Below are positions 18,618 to 27,684 of a stretch of 39,619 bases of DNA, one piece after another. Source of the stretch: Lachnospiraceae bacterium (GTDB lineage: Bacteria; Bacillota; Clostridia; Lachnospirales; Lachnospiraceae); the NCBI GenBank assembly GCA_017544835.1, contig JAFYDI010000072.1:1-39619 (forward strand). The letters run 5' to 3'. Below the pieces are notes generated by a model, which worked only from the letters and a program-made list of their open reading frames with translations, was not told the DNA's origin and ran no database searches. A program made the position numbers and the translations under genes. Positions within the stretch are counted from its first letter, which is position 1. Each line of letters opens with the position of its first letter.

Positions 18618-18646
18618 TTGAATATCGACTTCTACAGGACTAAATT
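18618..18646 (+). promoter_or_regulatory. Candidate sigma-A promoter for the large secreted protein
   Basis: TTGAAT at 18618-18623 and TAAATT at 18641-18646 are separated by exactly 17 bases, about 50 bases before the ATG at 18696. The boxes are moderate matches. The -10 overlaps the first TTAACA repeat noted separately, so regulator binding there would block or remodel this promoter. Confidence 0.5.
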
Positions 18647-18661
18647 AACAGTATATTAACA
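18645..18661 (+). promoter_or_regulatory. Pho-box-like direct repeat TTAACA-N5-TTAACA
   Basis: Two perfect TTAACA hexamers lie 11 bases apart (18645-18650 and 18656-18661), the spacing used by OmpR-family regulators and the pattern of the B. subtilis PhoP site. A second element, ACAGTATA (18648-18655) with its reverse complement TATACTGT (18674-18681), overlaps it. A TATACT at 18674-18679 lies where a -10 would be for a Pho-type promoter, though it would give a very short leader. Only two hexamers are present where PhoP usually has four. Confidence 0.4.
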
Positions 18662-18695
18662 GATACTATGAAGTATACTGTAGAAGGAGAAGAAA

Positions 18696-21600
18696 ATGGG
18701 AAAACAGGTTAAGAAATTTGGGAAATCTGCCCTTAGTGTATTGCTTGCAGTTTGCCTTGCAATACCTACAAGTTTAGCATTTCCCACCAAGGCTCAGGCC
18801 GCGACAAATGGCTTTGTTACACCTGAGGGGTTGTATCTTATCAGTTCCAAAGAGTATGCAATTGCTCCCGGAATTAAAGAGACACAAGTAATAACCAATA
18901 CCGCAAACGGTAAGGACCAGGAAGCCGGTTATGCCGTAACGGTTGATTTGTCTAATGACACAGTATCTCTGGGCGCCGGCTATGCCAATAATGACGGTAC
19001 CACATGGGGTATGCAGACAGTCAGAGGACAGGCTTATGCAGCAGAGAAGGCTAATGGCTACAATGTAGTAGCCGCAGTCAATGCAGACTTCTTTAATATG
19101 GCAACAGGTGCTCCTCAGGGCGCGCTTGTTATGAATGGTACAGTTTACCACAATTCGAGTAATCCTTATTTTGCAATTCTTAATGACGGCACTGCTGTCA
19201 TCAGACAGGGTAAGGTTAAGAGCGACGTTAAGGAGGCTGTAGGCGGAAGCGCTATCATACTTGTTGACGGTGAAGTTCCTCAGAATTTCAAAGACGCTTA
19301 TTATGTACAGAAAGAGCCCCGTACTGCTGTAGGTATTAAGGCAGACGGCTCTGTAGTTCTTTTCGTAGGTGACGGACGTCAGTATCCGTACTCCAACGGT
19401 CTTACAATTTTCGAGCTTGCCAACATGATGAAGGCTTTTGGCTGCGTTACAGCTATGAACCTTGACGGTGGCGGTTCCACAACATTTCTTACAGAGAGAG
19501 AAGGCAGTGATGACTTAGTATGTCAGAATTCACCTTCAGATGGTGCAGAACGTACTGTTTCATCTTCACTTTTTGTTTATTCTACCGCTAAATCAGACGG
19601 TAAATTCAATCACGCAGTATTATTACCCAATAGTGATGCTTATACACCTTATGCAACTGTTAAGTTCACAGCAACAGGTGTAGATGCAGCAGGTGGTCAG
19701 GCTCAATTACCCGCAGACGTTACATATGCTCTTGCAAGTGAGTCCGCAGATATGGGTACAATTACCGCTGATGGTTCATTTGCATCTAATGGTACAGAAG
19801 GTACTGTAAAGGTTAACCTTTTAAGTGCCGGCGAAGTAGTAGGAACTACAGAAGTAGTTGTTATTGCCCCCGATTCTGTTTCTTTTGCCAATGAAGAAGT
19901 CAGCATGGGCTTCTCACAGACAAGCGACCTCGGTCTTACAGTTAAGGCTAATGGCCGTGATATCATTTACAACACAGACGATTTTGTATGGACATTAAGT
20001 GACCCTTCAATGGGTACATTCAATGGAAATATCTTTACGTCTTCAGATTCAGCAACTGTTACCGGTACAATTACTTGTGCGTACAAGTACAATACCGCAG
20101 TATCAGGAAGTGTAACAGCTATCATCGGTAAGCTTCCTACAGTTGTATGGGACTTTGAAAATCCTGAAGAATATACAGGTCTTTACACTTCCAACTATGG
20201 AAGAGGAAGCGTTGAGTCTGTAGAAGTTGTTTCTATAGATGATGATGAGCCTGTTCGTTTCGGTCAGCGTTCACTTAAACTTAATTATAACTTTATCGAT
20301 TGTGGTGCCGTTACAGAAGGTGCTTGCGTCGGTATGACAGAATCTTATGAAATTCCCGGCGTTCCTACCGGTATCGGCGTATGGGTATATGCTCCCGAAG
20401 GAACTGCACCTACTGCCAAGCAGAAGGAGCAGGGTATCAGCGGTTTCTGGCTCAGAGGCTATTTCAATGATGGTTCGGGCAGACAGCAGGCTTTCGATTA
20501 TACTCTTGAGCCCAAGCAGTGTACCGACGGACAGGAAGCAGGTATCTATTGGGAAGGTTGGAAATACTGTGAAGCGGACCTTACCAAGTACACAGCTCCT
20601 TACTCAATTCAGCCCGGTATGACATTCCGTCTTATGTTCGTTAATGGTACTAAGATGGGTACAAGAACCGCAGGCGCGATTTACTTCGATAACCTTCAGT
20701 TCGTATACGGTGCTAACGTAGATGATATTGATGCACCTGTAATCGATACTATCAGAGGTAATGATGTTGATATTACCGACGGTATGGTATTTGATACCAA
20801 CACTATTACATTTACTTCTACATTCCACGATGTAGAGAATAAATACACCAGCGGCATCGATTATGATGTAGTACGTATGTACATCGATGGTGTTAACGTA
20901 GTTGAGAATTCCAATTACGTTCTCGATAAGGGCGGTAACAAGTCCTGGTATTACGATGTTGAGCTTGCTAACGGCACTCACTCCGTAAAGATGTTATTAA
21001 GAGACGAATTCGGTAATGAAACTACTGAAACTCGTTATTTCACAGTGGATGCTGCAGAGAACGAAGCAACCACAATGACAATAGTTCCTAAGAATGGCTC
21101 TGTGCCTACTCTTGGTAAGACATTTGTACTTACACTTACCGCAAGCGATGTAGCAGATATTAAGTCAGCTGAATGCGGTATTAAGTTCGACGATAACTTC
21201 AAGGTAAAGAAGGTATCATACGGCAAGGGATTCACCGGTAACTATGAGGTGAAGAATAAAGTTCTTAATATATCTGTAGAAGGTACAGCTACTACAGATA
21301 GTAACGTAGTTGCAACAATTACATTTACCGTTCCCAAGACATTAAGTCAGGGAATTGATTTCACATACTATACTACATATGGTTCATTTGAAACTGTTTC
21401 AGAATCAGGTAAGTCCAATTCTTTCTCAGTAGCAAATGCCAAGTATGAAGTAATCGCTCCTCTTGTAATTGAAGCAGAAAACTTCGTAGTAGGAAAGAGC
21501 GGTAAGATTGTTGTTAAGACATACGAAGGTCAGCCGGTTGCAGGTGCAACCGTTTATAACGTTACAGATGGCTCTGTAGAGCTTGGTGTAACTGATGAGA

Positions 21601-24600
21601 ACGGTGTTCTTGTTACAGACGCTTTCAGCGCAGCTTCAGGTAAATATACCGTAAGTGCAGCACTTGACAAGGATATTTCTTTCAACACCTATGTATATTG
21701 CTTGAATTCATCGGCAAGCGATGGTAAGCCTTTCAACGTTCTTTCTCATGCAGCTGTAAATGGTAACACCAGCAAGAGCTTAACATGGGAAGTTAGCAGT
21801 ACTGACGAAGCAGGCAAGGCATTTGCTAAGATTGCGGTTGCTTCCGAATATGCTAAGAACGGCGAAGATGCATTTAAGCTTTACGAAGGTACTACTGTAG
21901 ACAGAACGTTTACCGGTTCTAATGCAGCAGGATACACACTTACAAGAATTAATAAAGTATTGGCGACAGACCTTGTTCCCGGAACCAAGTATGTATATTG
22001 CGTAGGTGACGGTAATGAGTGGTCTGATGTAAGAGAATTCACGACAGATGCAGTTGATGATAGTGTTAACTTCTTCATAATCGGTGATATTCAGGCTAAG
22101 GATCTTACTAATAACAGCACAGTTATCAAGGGCATTTTGAACAAGGGCCTTAACTACTCATTCGGTATGCAGACCGGTGATGCTGTTGATAATGGTGGTT
22201 CATATCCTTACTGGGATGAACTTCTTAAGTGCTATGTTGACAATGGTCTCCAGGATATTGACATGGTTCATGTTCTTGGTAACCATGAGTATGAAGGCGA
22301 TGCTACAGCAGACGCAGCATACGATTATTACAATTTACCTAACAGAGATTACTACTCAGTAGAGTACGATAACGTTTATATTGCAGTAATCAACTACAAG
22401 AGCGCTGACAATGATAAGCTTGCAGCTACAGCTCAGTGGCTTATCGAAGACGCTCAGAAGAGCAACGCTCAGTGGAAGATTCTTGCTATGCACCAGCCTC
22501 CTTATTACACCAATATCGCAGGCGGTGGCAAGTTCATTAACGAAAACCTTCCTAAGGCAATTGAAGAGGCCGGGATTAACATGGTATTCTCAGGCCATGA
22601 TCACACTCTTGCAAGAACAATGCCTCTTAAGGGCGGTGAAGTAGACGAAGAGAACGGTGTAGTATACTACATCTGCGGTTCTACAGGAGAGAAGTCCTAT
22701 GCGGCATTCAATACTCCCGAGTTCCATTTCGCTTACACCAACGATTCATTCGATGCTGTATATACTACAGTTCAGGTAACTGATGAATATATTAAGGTCG
22801 TGAACTATGACCTTGACGGTTCTATTCTTGATACATACACAATGGAGAGCGAGTGTGGTAAGAATGGACATGAGTACATCTACGATGGCACCAAGCTTGT
22901 GTGCGAGAAATGTCATAAAGAAACAGATGTTAAATCTTACATAGGATTCGCTAAGGATGCAGAGACAGGTAAGAAGATGTATCTCTACCTTGGAACTGTT
23001 AAGACAGGCGTTGTTGAAACGTCTGACGGTGAGTATGTATTTGATGAGAACGGACTTGCTATTGATGGCGAGTATACTATCGACAGACTTAAATATGTTC
23101 TTGAAGATGGTAAGGTTGTAGATAAGAACGGATTCGTTGAATACGTTTATGAAAAGACACATAAGCATCAGCTTCGCATGTACCTGAACGGCAAGATGGT
23201 TCAGGATACAGGATGGTATCAGTACGAAGGAGTATGGTACTATGTTGAAGGAACAAGCGTAGCATGCAAGAACATGGCAATTGACGGAGTTGTTTACTTA
23301 TTTAATGCAGACGGCTCTCATACAGAAGGAACACTTAAGCTTCGCGGTAAAGTGACAAGATACTATTTTGCCGGAAAGATGCAGACCGGACTCCAGAAGA
23401 TCAAGGACAACTACTATTTCTTCGATCTTAATGACGGAGCTATGGTAAAGAATAAGGTCATGAAGATAGACGGCTTCAAGTATACCTTTGGACCTAACGG
23501 ATATGCTACAGAAGTCGAAGAGATTCCTGCAAAGCCTTCCACAGGCTTCTGGTCATATGAAGGAATCACATGTTACTACAAAGACGGTGTAATGGTAGTA
23601 TCTGACTGGGTAGAGGAAGAAGGAAAGCAGTATTACTTTGATGAAGCCGGACAGATGGTAACAGAAGCATCTGTTATTGACGGATATGTATGTTCGTTCA
23701 ATGAAGACGGAAGTCTCGCAGAGAAGAAACTCATTAGTGAGTACAGCGGATTCCTTACACTTACAGATGGCACGTTCTACTATGAGAACGGCAGTCGTGT
23801 AACCGGTTGGAAGAACGTAGATGGTTCATGGTATTACTTTAACGAGAGTGGCGTCATGAACAGAGGCAATAAGACCATCGGCGGAGTATACTACAAGTTT
23901 AATAGTGACGGAAGTCTTGCAGGCGGTACGTTTAAGACTATTAAGAGCGGTACCAGATACTATGTTGCCGGTTCGTATGTTGTAGGCATTTATACAATAG
24001 AAGGCAAGGATTACTTCTTCAATTCCAACGGATATCTCGTTAAGAACGGTACGGTAGAGTACATGGATTATATCTACACTACAGACGAAAACGGAATGAT
24101 AGTTGGCAAAGAGGCTAAGCCTACCAGACCTGCAACAGGCTTCTGGACAGAAGACGGACATACTTATTACTACGTTGAAGATGTGATGGTAACGAGCACT
24201 TGGGTAGAGGTAGAAGGCAAACAGTACTACTTTGATGTAAACGGATATATGGTCACCAAGGAGAGCGTTATTGATAATGCACTCTGCACGTTCAACGCAG
24301 ACGGAAGTCTTGCAACCAGAGAAGAGTTAGGATCTTACAACGGATTCCTTACACTTGAAGGTAATACATACTTCTATGAAAACGGCACAAAGGCAGTAGG
24401 TTGGAAGAATATTTCCGATAACTGGTATTACTTCTTTGAAAGCGGTGTCATGAACAGAGGTAATAAGACCATCGATAAGATTTACTACGTCTTCAATGCG
24501 GACGGAACACTGGCACATGGTACATGGAAGACCGTAAAAGGTAAGGACAGATACTATGTAGCAGGCGAGAGCGTAAAGGGACTTCAGACAATCGATGGAA

Positions 24601-24827
24601 TCATCAGATACATCGATGGAAACGGAAATAAGGTTACGAATACAACAGTAGTGGTTGATGGAGTAACGTACATTTTCGATGCTGACGGTGTAGGTTCTGT
24701 ATATGTTGAGGAGCCCGCTCCCGAAGTACCTGAGGAACCCGAAACTCCTGAAGCTCCTGCAGTTGAGGAGAACGGTGAAGAGACCGTATCCGGCAACGAA
24801 GAAGCAGAGACAGTTTCTGAGGAATAA
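18696..24827 (+). CDS. Giant secreted phosphodiester glycosidase / metallophosphatase with wall-binding repeats
   Basis: A 2043-residue secreted protein with a signal peptide ending at AQA (~36). Residues ~75-296 are a NAGPA (phosphodiester glycosidase) domain with AVNADFFN and MNLDGGGSTTFL. Next come an Ig-like module (~300-395), a carbohydrate-binding-like beta-sandwich (~480-675), a cohesin-like module (~795-925), a further beta-sandwich and an Fn3-like phosphatase N-domain (~1010-1120). The calcineurin-like phosphatase (~1124-1340) has all metal motifs: GDIQ, TGDAVD, GNHE, MHQPP and SGHDH. A possible Cys4 zinc-binding segment (CGKNGHEYIY ... CEKCHK) follows. About 590 residues of Tyr/Trp-rich wall-binding repeats and an acidic Pro-rich tail close it. 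AAGGAG sets the ATG. It probably strips sugar-phosphate groups from surface polymers. Confidence 0.88.
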   Translation: MGKQVKKFGKSALSVLLAVCLAIPTSLAFPTKAQAATNGFVTPEGLYLISSKEYAIAPGIKETQVITNTANGKDQEAGYAVTVDLSNDTVSLGAGYANNDGTTWGMQTVRGQAYAAEKANGYNVVAAVNADFFNMATGAPQGALVMNGTVYHNSSNPYFAILNDGTAVIRQGKVKSDVKEAVGGSAIILVDGEVPQNFKDAYYVQKEPRTAVGIKADGSVVLFVGDGRQYPYSNGLTIFELANMMKAFGCVTAMNLDGGGSTTFLTEREGSDDLVCQNSPSDGAERTVSSSLFVYSTAKSDGKFNHAVLLPNSDAYTPYATVKFTATGVDAAGGQAQLPADVTYALASESADMGTITADGSFASNGTEGTVKVNLLSAGEVVGTTEVVVIAPDSVSFANEEVSMGFSQTSDLGLTVKANGRDIIYNTDDFVWTLSDPSMGTFNGNIFTSSDSATVTGTITCAYKYNTAVSGSVTAIIGKLPTVVWDFENPEEYTGLYTSNYGRGSVESVEVVSIDDDEPVRFGQRSLKLNYNFIDCGAVTEGACVGMTESYEIPGVPTGIGVWVYAPEGTAPTAKQKEQGISGFWLRGYFNDGSGRQQAFDYTLEPKQCTDGQEAGIYWEGWKYCEADLTKYTAPYSIQPGMTFRLMFVNGTKMGTRTAGAIYFDNLQFVYGANVDDIDAPVIDTIRGNDVDITDGMVFDTNTITFTSTFHDVENKYTSGIDYDVVRMYIDGVNVVENSNYVLDKGGNKSWYYDVELANGTHSVKMLLRDEFGNETTETRYFTVDAAENEATTMTIVPKNGSVPTLGKTFVLTLTASDVADIKSAECGIKFDDNFKVKKVSYGKGFTGNYEVKNKVLNISVEGTATTDSNVVATITFTVPKTLSQGIDFTYYTTYGSFETVSESGKSNSFSVANAKYEVIAPLVIEAENFVVGKSGKIVVKTYEGQPVAGATVYNVTDGSVELGVTDENGVLVTDAFSAASGKYTVSAALDKDISFNTYVYCLNSSASDGKPFNVLSHAAVNGNTSKSLTWEVSSTDEAGKAFAKIAVASEYAKNGEDAFKLYEGTTVDRTFTGSNAAGYTLTRINKVLATDLVPGTKYVYCVGDGNEWSDVREFTTDAVDDSVNFFIIGDIQAKDLTNNSTVIKGILNKGLNYSFGMQTGDAVDNGGSYPYWDELLKCYVDNGLQDIDMVHVLGNHEYEGDATADAAYDYYNLPNRDYYSVEYDNVYIAVINYKSADNDKLAATAQWLIEDAQKSNAQWKILAMHQPPYYTNIAGGGKFINENLPKAIEEAGINMVFSGHDHTLARTMPLKGGEVDEENGVVYYICGSTGEKSYAAFNTPEFHFAYTNDSFDAVYTTVQVTDEYIKVVNYDLDGSILDTYTMESECGKNGHEYIYDGTKLVCEKCHKETDVKSYIGFAKDAETGKKMYLYLGTVKTGVVETSDGEYVFDENGLAIDGEYTIDRLKYVLEDGKVVDKNGFVEYVYEKTHKHQLRMYLNGKMVQDTGWYQYEGVWYYVEGTSVACKNMAIDGVVYLFNADGSHTEGTLKLRGKVTRYYFAGKMQTGLQKIKDNYYFFDLNDGAMVKNKVMKIDGFKYTFGPNGYATEVEEIPAKPSTGFWSYEGITCYYKDGVMVVSDWVEEEGKQYYFDEAGQMVTEASVIDGYVCSFNEDGSLAEKKLISEYSGFLTLTDGTFYYENGSRVTGWKNVDGSWYYFNESGVMNRGNKTIGGVYYKFNSDGSLAGGTFKTIKSGTRYYVAGSYVVGIYTIEGKDYFFNSNGYLVKNGTVEYMDYIYTTDENGMIVGKEAKPTRPATGFWTEDGHTYYYVEDVMVTSTWVEVEGKQYYFDVNGYMVTKESVIDNALCTFNADGSLATREELGSYNGFLTLEGNTYFYENGTKAVGWKNISDNWYYFFESGVMNRGNKTIDKIYYVFNADGTLAHGTWKTVKGKDRYYVAGESVKGLQTIDGIIRYIDGNGNKVTNTTVVVDGVTYIFDADGVGSVYVEEPAPEVPEEPETPEAPAVEENGEETVSGNEEAETVSEE
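23530..24690 (+). repeat. Tandem 594-bp duplication within the wall-binding region
   Basis: Two units with a period of exactly 594 bases (198 residues). The sequence acaggcttctgg occurs at 23541 and 24135, and gtcatgaacagagg at 23853 and 24447. Each unit holds the same order of wall-binding repeats, with TGFW at the start, the EGKQYYFD motif and GVMNRGNKTI in the middle. The copies have diverged clearly, so this is an old in-frame duplication. The second unit fades near its end. Confidence 0.8.
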
Positions 24828-24874
24828 TCAGGAAAGACAAAGTTAGGCAATTAAATAATTGAACTAAAAAGATT

Positions 24875-24909
24875 GAAGGAGTGGCAGTTGCTACTCCTTC
24901 TTTCTTTTG
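24875..24909 (+). terminator. Rho-independent terminator after the secreted protein
   Basis: GAAGGAGTGGCA pairs with TGCTACTCCTTC, a 12-bp arm with one wobble; the innermost pairs open to form the loop. It is followed by tttctttt. It lies about 50 bases after the stop codon. Confidence 0.85.
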
Positions 24910-24937
24910 CTATGTAAAATCATGGAGAATTATATAA

Positions 24938-24966
24938 TTGAAACTTTTTAGTTAGAAATGTATAAT
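24938..24966 (+). promoter_or_regulatory. Sigma-A promoter for the flippase-GT2 pair
   Basis: TTGAAA (24938-24943) and a perfect TATAAT (24961-24966) with 17 bases between, about 70 bases before the flippase ATG. Nothing else competes in this gap. Confidence 0.75.
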
Positions 24967-25041
24967 AATGGTTTAGAGTATGATAAAATGACCGAGTTTA
25001 TTAAGAATTGACGAAACTTAATTGTTTAGGAGACCGCTTAG

Positions 25042-26616
25042 ATGGGTAGAACTCAAAAGAGCATTAAGAATATAGCGTACGCTTTTGGTGCGCAAGGAGT
25101 GACAACTCTGTTTAACTTTATTACCAAGTCAATAATAGCCAGATTGCTTGGTAACCAAATTGTAGCGTTGAATGGATTGTTTACTGAAATTATTGCATGT
25201 CTTTCGCTTGCTGAGTTGGGAATCGGAAGCGCTATAGTATTTAATTTATACAAACCGTTGGCTGAAAATGACCATGAAAAAGTCAGTCAGCTTATGACTT
25301 TCTTTAAGCAAGCTTATCGCCTTATTGCTGTAGCTGTTATGGGAATGGGCACTATAGCATGCTTCTTTATCCAATTTATCATTAAAGAAGATATTACATA
25401 CCCTTTGTGGTACGTTAGAGTCATCTTTATGCTGTTTGTGCTGAATTCAGCATGCTCATATCTGTTTTCATATAAGATATCTTTACTTAATGCTGACCAA
25501 AAGGTATACATCTATTCTTTTTACAGTACACTTTTTTATATTGTCAGAACTACAATTAATATAATTGTCTTATTATTGCTCAATAAGTATGGCGATGATT
25601 ACAGCTATATTTTGTATCTTTCAATATCCATTGTTACAACTTTGATTTCGAACTATTTAATATCAAGACAAGTGGATAAGCGGTATACGTATTTGAAGAA
25701 CATGCCGCTTCCCAAAGAAGATAAGAAGAACGTATTTGATAACGTTAAAAACATTTTTATAAAGGAATTGTCAGGAAAGATTACTAACTCTACGGACAAT
25801 ATTTTGATCTCAATGTTGGTAAGCACGATAATGGTTGCTCCAAACCAGTTTTATACCACCTTAACCGGCATTTTTATGAATTTGATATTCCAGGTTGAGG
25901 CCGGAATCAGGGCAAGCATGGGAAATCTATTTGCGCTGGGCACCGGTAAAGAATGCTCACGCGTAGTAAACAGACTTACATGGGGTTACGCAATCTTTGC
26001 GATTTGGGGATGTACAGGATTATATGTATGCTCTGAATCTTTCATCAGAGTGTGGGTAGGTGAGCAGTATTTATATGAGGACAAAATTCTTTTTATAATT
26101 TTGATTAATCTGTTTTGTTATATTATCTGCAAACCTATATATACAGCTATGCATGTGAGCGGATTGTTTAAAGAAGGGCGAAACATTTCGATTTTAGGAT
26201 CTGTAATAAACCTTATTGTATCTATAGTGCTTGGAAAGGCATGGGGTATTATAGGTATATTCCTTGGAACATTTTGTACTTATGTAATTCAGACTATTAT
26301 GAAGATTTATTACGTATATAAGTTGAAATTTAAATCATCGAGCTGGCCTTACTCACTTAGAATGCTAATGTACAGCGGACTGTTTGCTGCTTGTATGTTT
26401 GGGTGTAAGAAATTAACAGATTTCTGTGTTGTGGGGAATAGGATTGAAAATGAAATAGGTAGAGACATTTTACAATTTGTGATAAACGGTGCGGTGTCCA
26501 CTGTTGTAGTAATTATAGTTACAGTAGTATGTTTTTCCAGAACAGAGGAATTTAAGTACTATATAGGATTAATAACCGGTTATCTGAAGAAGAATAAAGC
26601 AAAAGCAAACGATTAA
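25042..26616 (+). CDS. Polysaccharide flippase (Wzx/MOP superfamily)
   Basis: A 524-residue polytopic membrane protein with about 12-14 helices, starting with the SIKNIAYAFGAQGVTTLFNF pattern of Wzx-type flippases and a following RLLGNQIVALNGLFTEIIACL. The family moves lipid-linked oligosaccharide units from the inner to the outer leaflet. It is the only flippase of this type in the window and is a good partner for the glycosyltransferases at 1030-8844 and for the GT2 just after it. The start has TTAGGAG nine bases upstream. The gene has its own promoter, so it can be expressed apart from the main operon. The substrate is not predictable. Confidence 0.9.
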   Translation: MGRTQKSIKNIAYAFGAQGVTTLFNFITKSIIARLLGNQIVALNGLFTEIIACLSLAELGIGSAIVFNLYKPLAENDHEKVSQLMTFFKQAYRLIAVAVMGMGTIACFFIQFIIKEDITYPLWYVRVIFMLFVLNSACSYLFSYKISLLNADQKVYIYSFYSTLFYIVRTTINIIVLLLLNKYGDDYSYILYLSISIVTTLISNYLISRQVDKRYTYLKNMPLPKEDKKNVFDNVKNIFIKELSGKITNSTDNILISMLVSTIMVAPNQFYTTLTGIFMNLIFQVEAGIRASMGNLFALGTGKECSRVVNRLTWGYAIFAIWGCTGLYVCSESFIRVWVGEQYLYEDKILFIILINLFCYIICKPIYTAMHVSGLFKEGRNISILGSVINLIVSIVLGKAWGIIGIFLGTFCTYVIQTIMKIYYVYKLKFKSSSWPYSLRMLMYSGLFAACMFGCKKLTDFCVVGNRIENEIGRDILQFVINGAVSTVVVIIVTVVCFSRTEEFKYYIGLITGYLKKNKAKAND

Positions 26617-26650
26617 AGAGCTACAACTGTGAGAAGTTGACTTAAATAAA

Positions 26651-26677
26651 AGCAAGAAAAAGGGGAGAAAGCTTGCT
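26651..26677 (+). promoter_or_regulatory. Hairpin enclosing the ribosome site of the next GT2 gene
   Basis: AGCAAG at 26651-26656 pairs with CTTGCT at 26672-26677, placing the aggggag ribosome site in the loop and the ATG directly after the stem. It could tune translation. The stem is only six base pairs. Confidence 0.35.
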
Positions 26678-27640
26678 ATGGTATCTATTGTCATACCCGT
26701 ATATAACGTAGACAAATATCTGGAAGACTGCTTTAACAGTGTATTAGGACAGACATATAGGGATATCGAAGTAATAGCTGTTGATGATGGCTCATCTGAC
26801 AACAGCTCTGCAATTTGCGATGAGTTTGCAAGTCGGGACAACAGAGTTAAGGTTATTCATCAAAAGAACAATGGAGTATCAGTAGCAAGGAATGTAGGAT
26901 TAGCCAATACAAGCGGTGAGTTCATTTTTTTCGTGGATAGCGATGATGTTATTGAGCCGAATGCGGTAGAGACTCTTTGTAATATTCAGGAAGAAAGTAG
27001 CGCTGATTTGGTTATAGGAATGTATTCCTTAATCAATGAAGACGGGTCGCATAGAAAAGATTCGGGTGAATTGTTAATTGAAGGGGAAATTACCGAAAAA
27101 CAGTTTTGGGAGTACGCCGGAAAGAAATATCTTGCTGTGCTCTTTCCTGTGGCCAAATTGTACAAAAGACATTTGCTTGAGGGGCTTCACTACCCTGAAG
27201 GCTTGATTAACGAGGATCAGTATATCTTGCCCGATTTGATTCCGAGATGTAGCAAGATAGTATGCACCAACCGGGTTATTTATCGGTATAGATACAATGA
27301 ATCCAGTATTATGCGTAAGAAGTTTAACTGGTCGAGAGTGGATACCATTGAGGCATATATCAGGATATTGCAATACATTTCGGGTAAGGGTCTGGAAGAT
27401 GCCGAGAGAGAATATGCGCAGCTTGGTATGCGGATACTGGCCAAAGCAGACAGATGTCTGGAATTGTCTGCAGAACAGCGCGCCGACCTTAAGGACAAGT
27501 ATGAGCGGTTCAAAAAAGTTGTAAGGAGTGTACAGCCCAAGTCTATTAAGGAATGCTTTCAGATTTCTTTGTTTTCACATTGTTTCAGATTGTATTCGGC
27601 GATTCATAAGTTCAGAGAAAAAGATATAGAACTGTTGTAG
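26678..27640 (+). CDS. GT2 family glycosyltransferase
   Basis: A 320-residue enzyme of the same subtype as those at 5740 and 7885. It shows MVSIVIPVYNVDKYLEDCF, a VDDGSSDNSS donor motif, the metal motif FVDSDDVI, and HYPEGLINEDQYILPDLI on the acceptor side. It follows the flippase by about 60 bases with a ggggag ribosome site and no promoter between, so the two form a small operon closed by the terminator at 27645. It presumably adds a sugar to the unit moved by that flippase. Its close relative on the opposite strand just downstream is frameshifted, giving a convergent pair of paralogues. Confidence 0.92.
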   Translation: MVSIVIPVYNVDKYLEDCFNSVLGQTYRDIEVIAVDDGSSDNSSAICDEFASRDNRVKVIHQKNNGVSVARNVGLANTSGEFIFFVDSDDVIEPNAVETLCNIQEESSADLVIGMYSLINEDGSHRKDSGELLIEGEITEKQFWEYAGKKYLAVLFPVAKLYKRHLLEGLHYPEGLINEDQYILPDLIPRCSKIVCTNRVIYRYRYNESSIMRKKFNWSRVDTIEAYIRILQYISGKGLEDAEREYAQLGMRILAKADRCLELSAEQRADLKDKYERFKKVVRSVQPKSIKECFQISLFSHCFRLYSAIHKFREKDIELL

Positions 27641-27644
27641 ATGG

Positions 27645-27684
27645 CAAAAGGTAAACATCGTGAGAAGTTTACCTTTTGTTTTTT
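27645..27684. terminator. Terminator shared by convergent genes
   Basis: CAAAAGGTAAAC (27645-27656) pairs perfectly with GTTTACCTTTTG (27667-27678), followed by tttttt. It ends the flippase-GT2 operon on the plus strand. The last codons and stop of the minus-strand GT2 gene lie in the right arm, so the same hairpin may serve the minus strand too, though the T-run there is weak. Confidence 0.85.
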
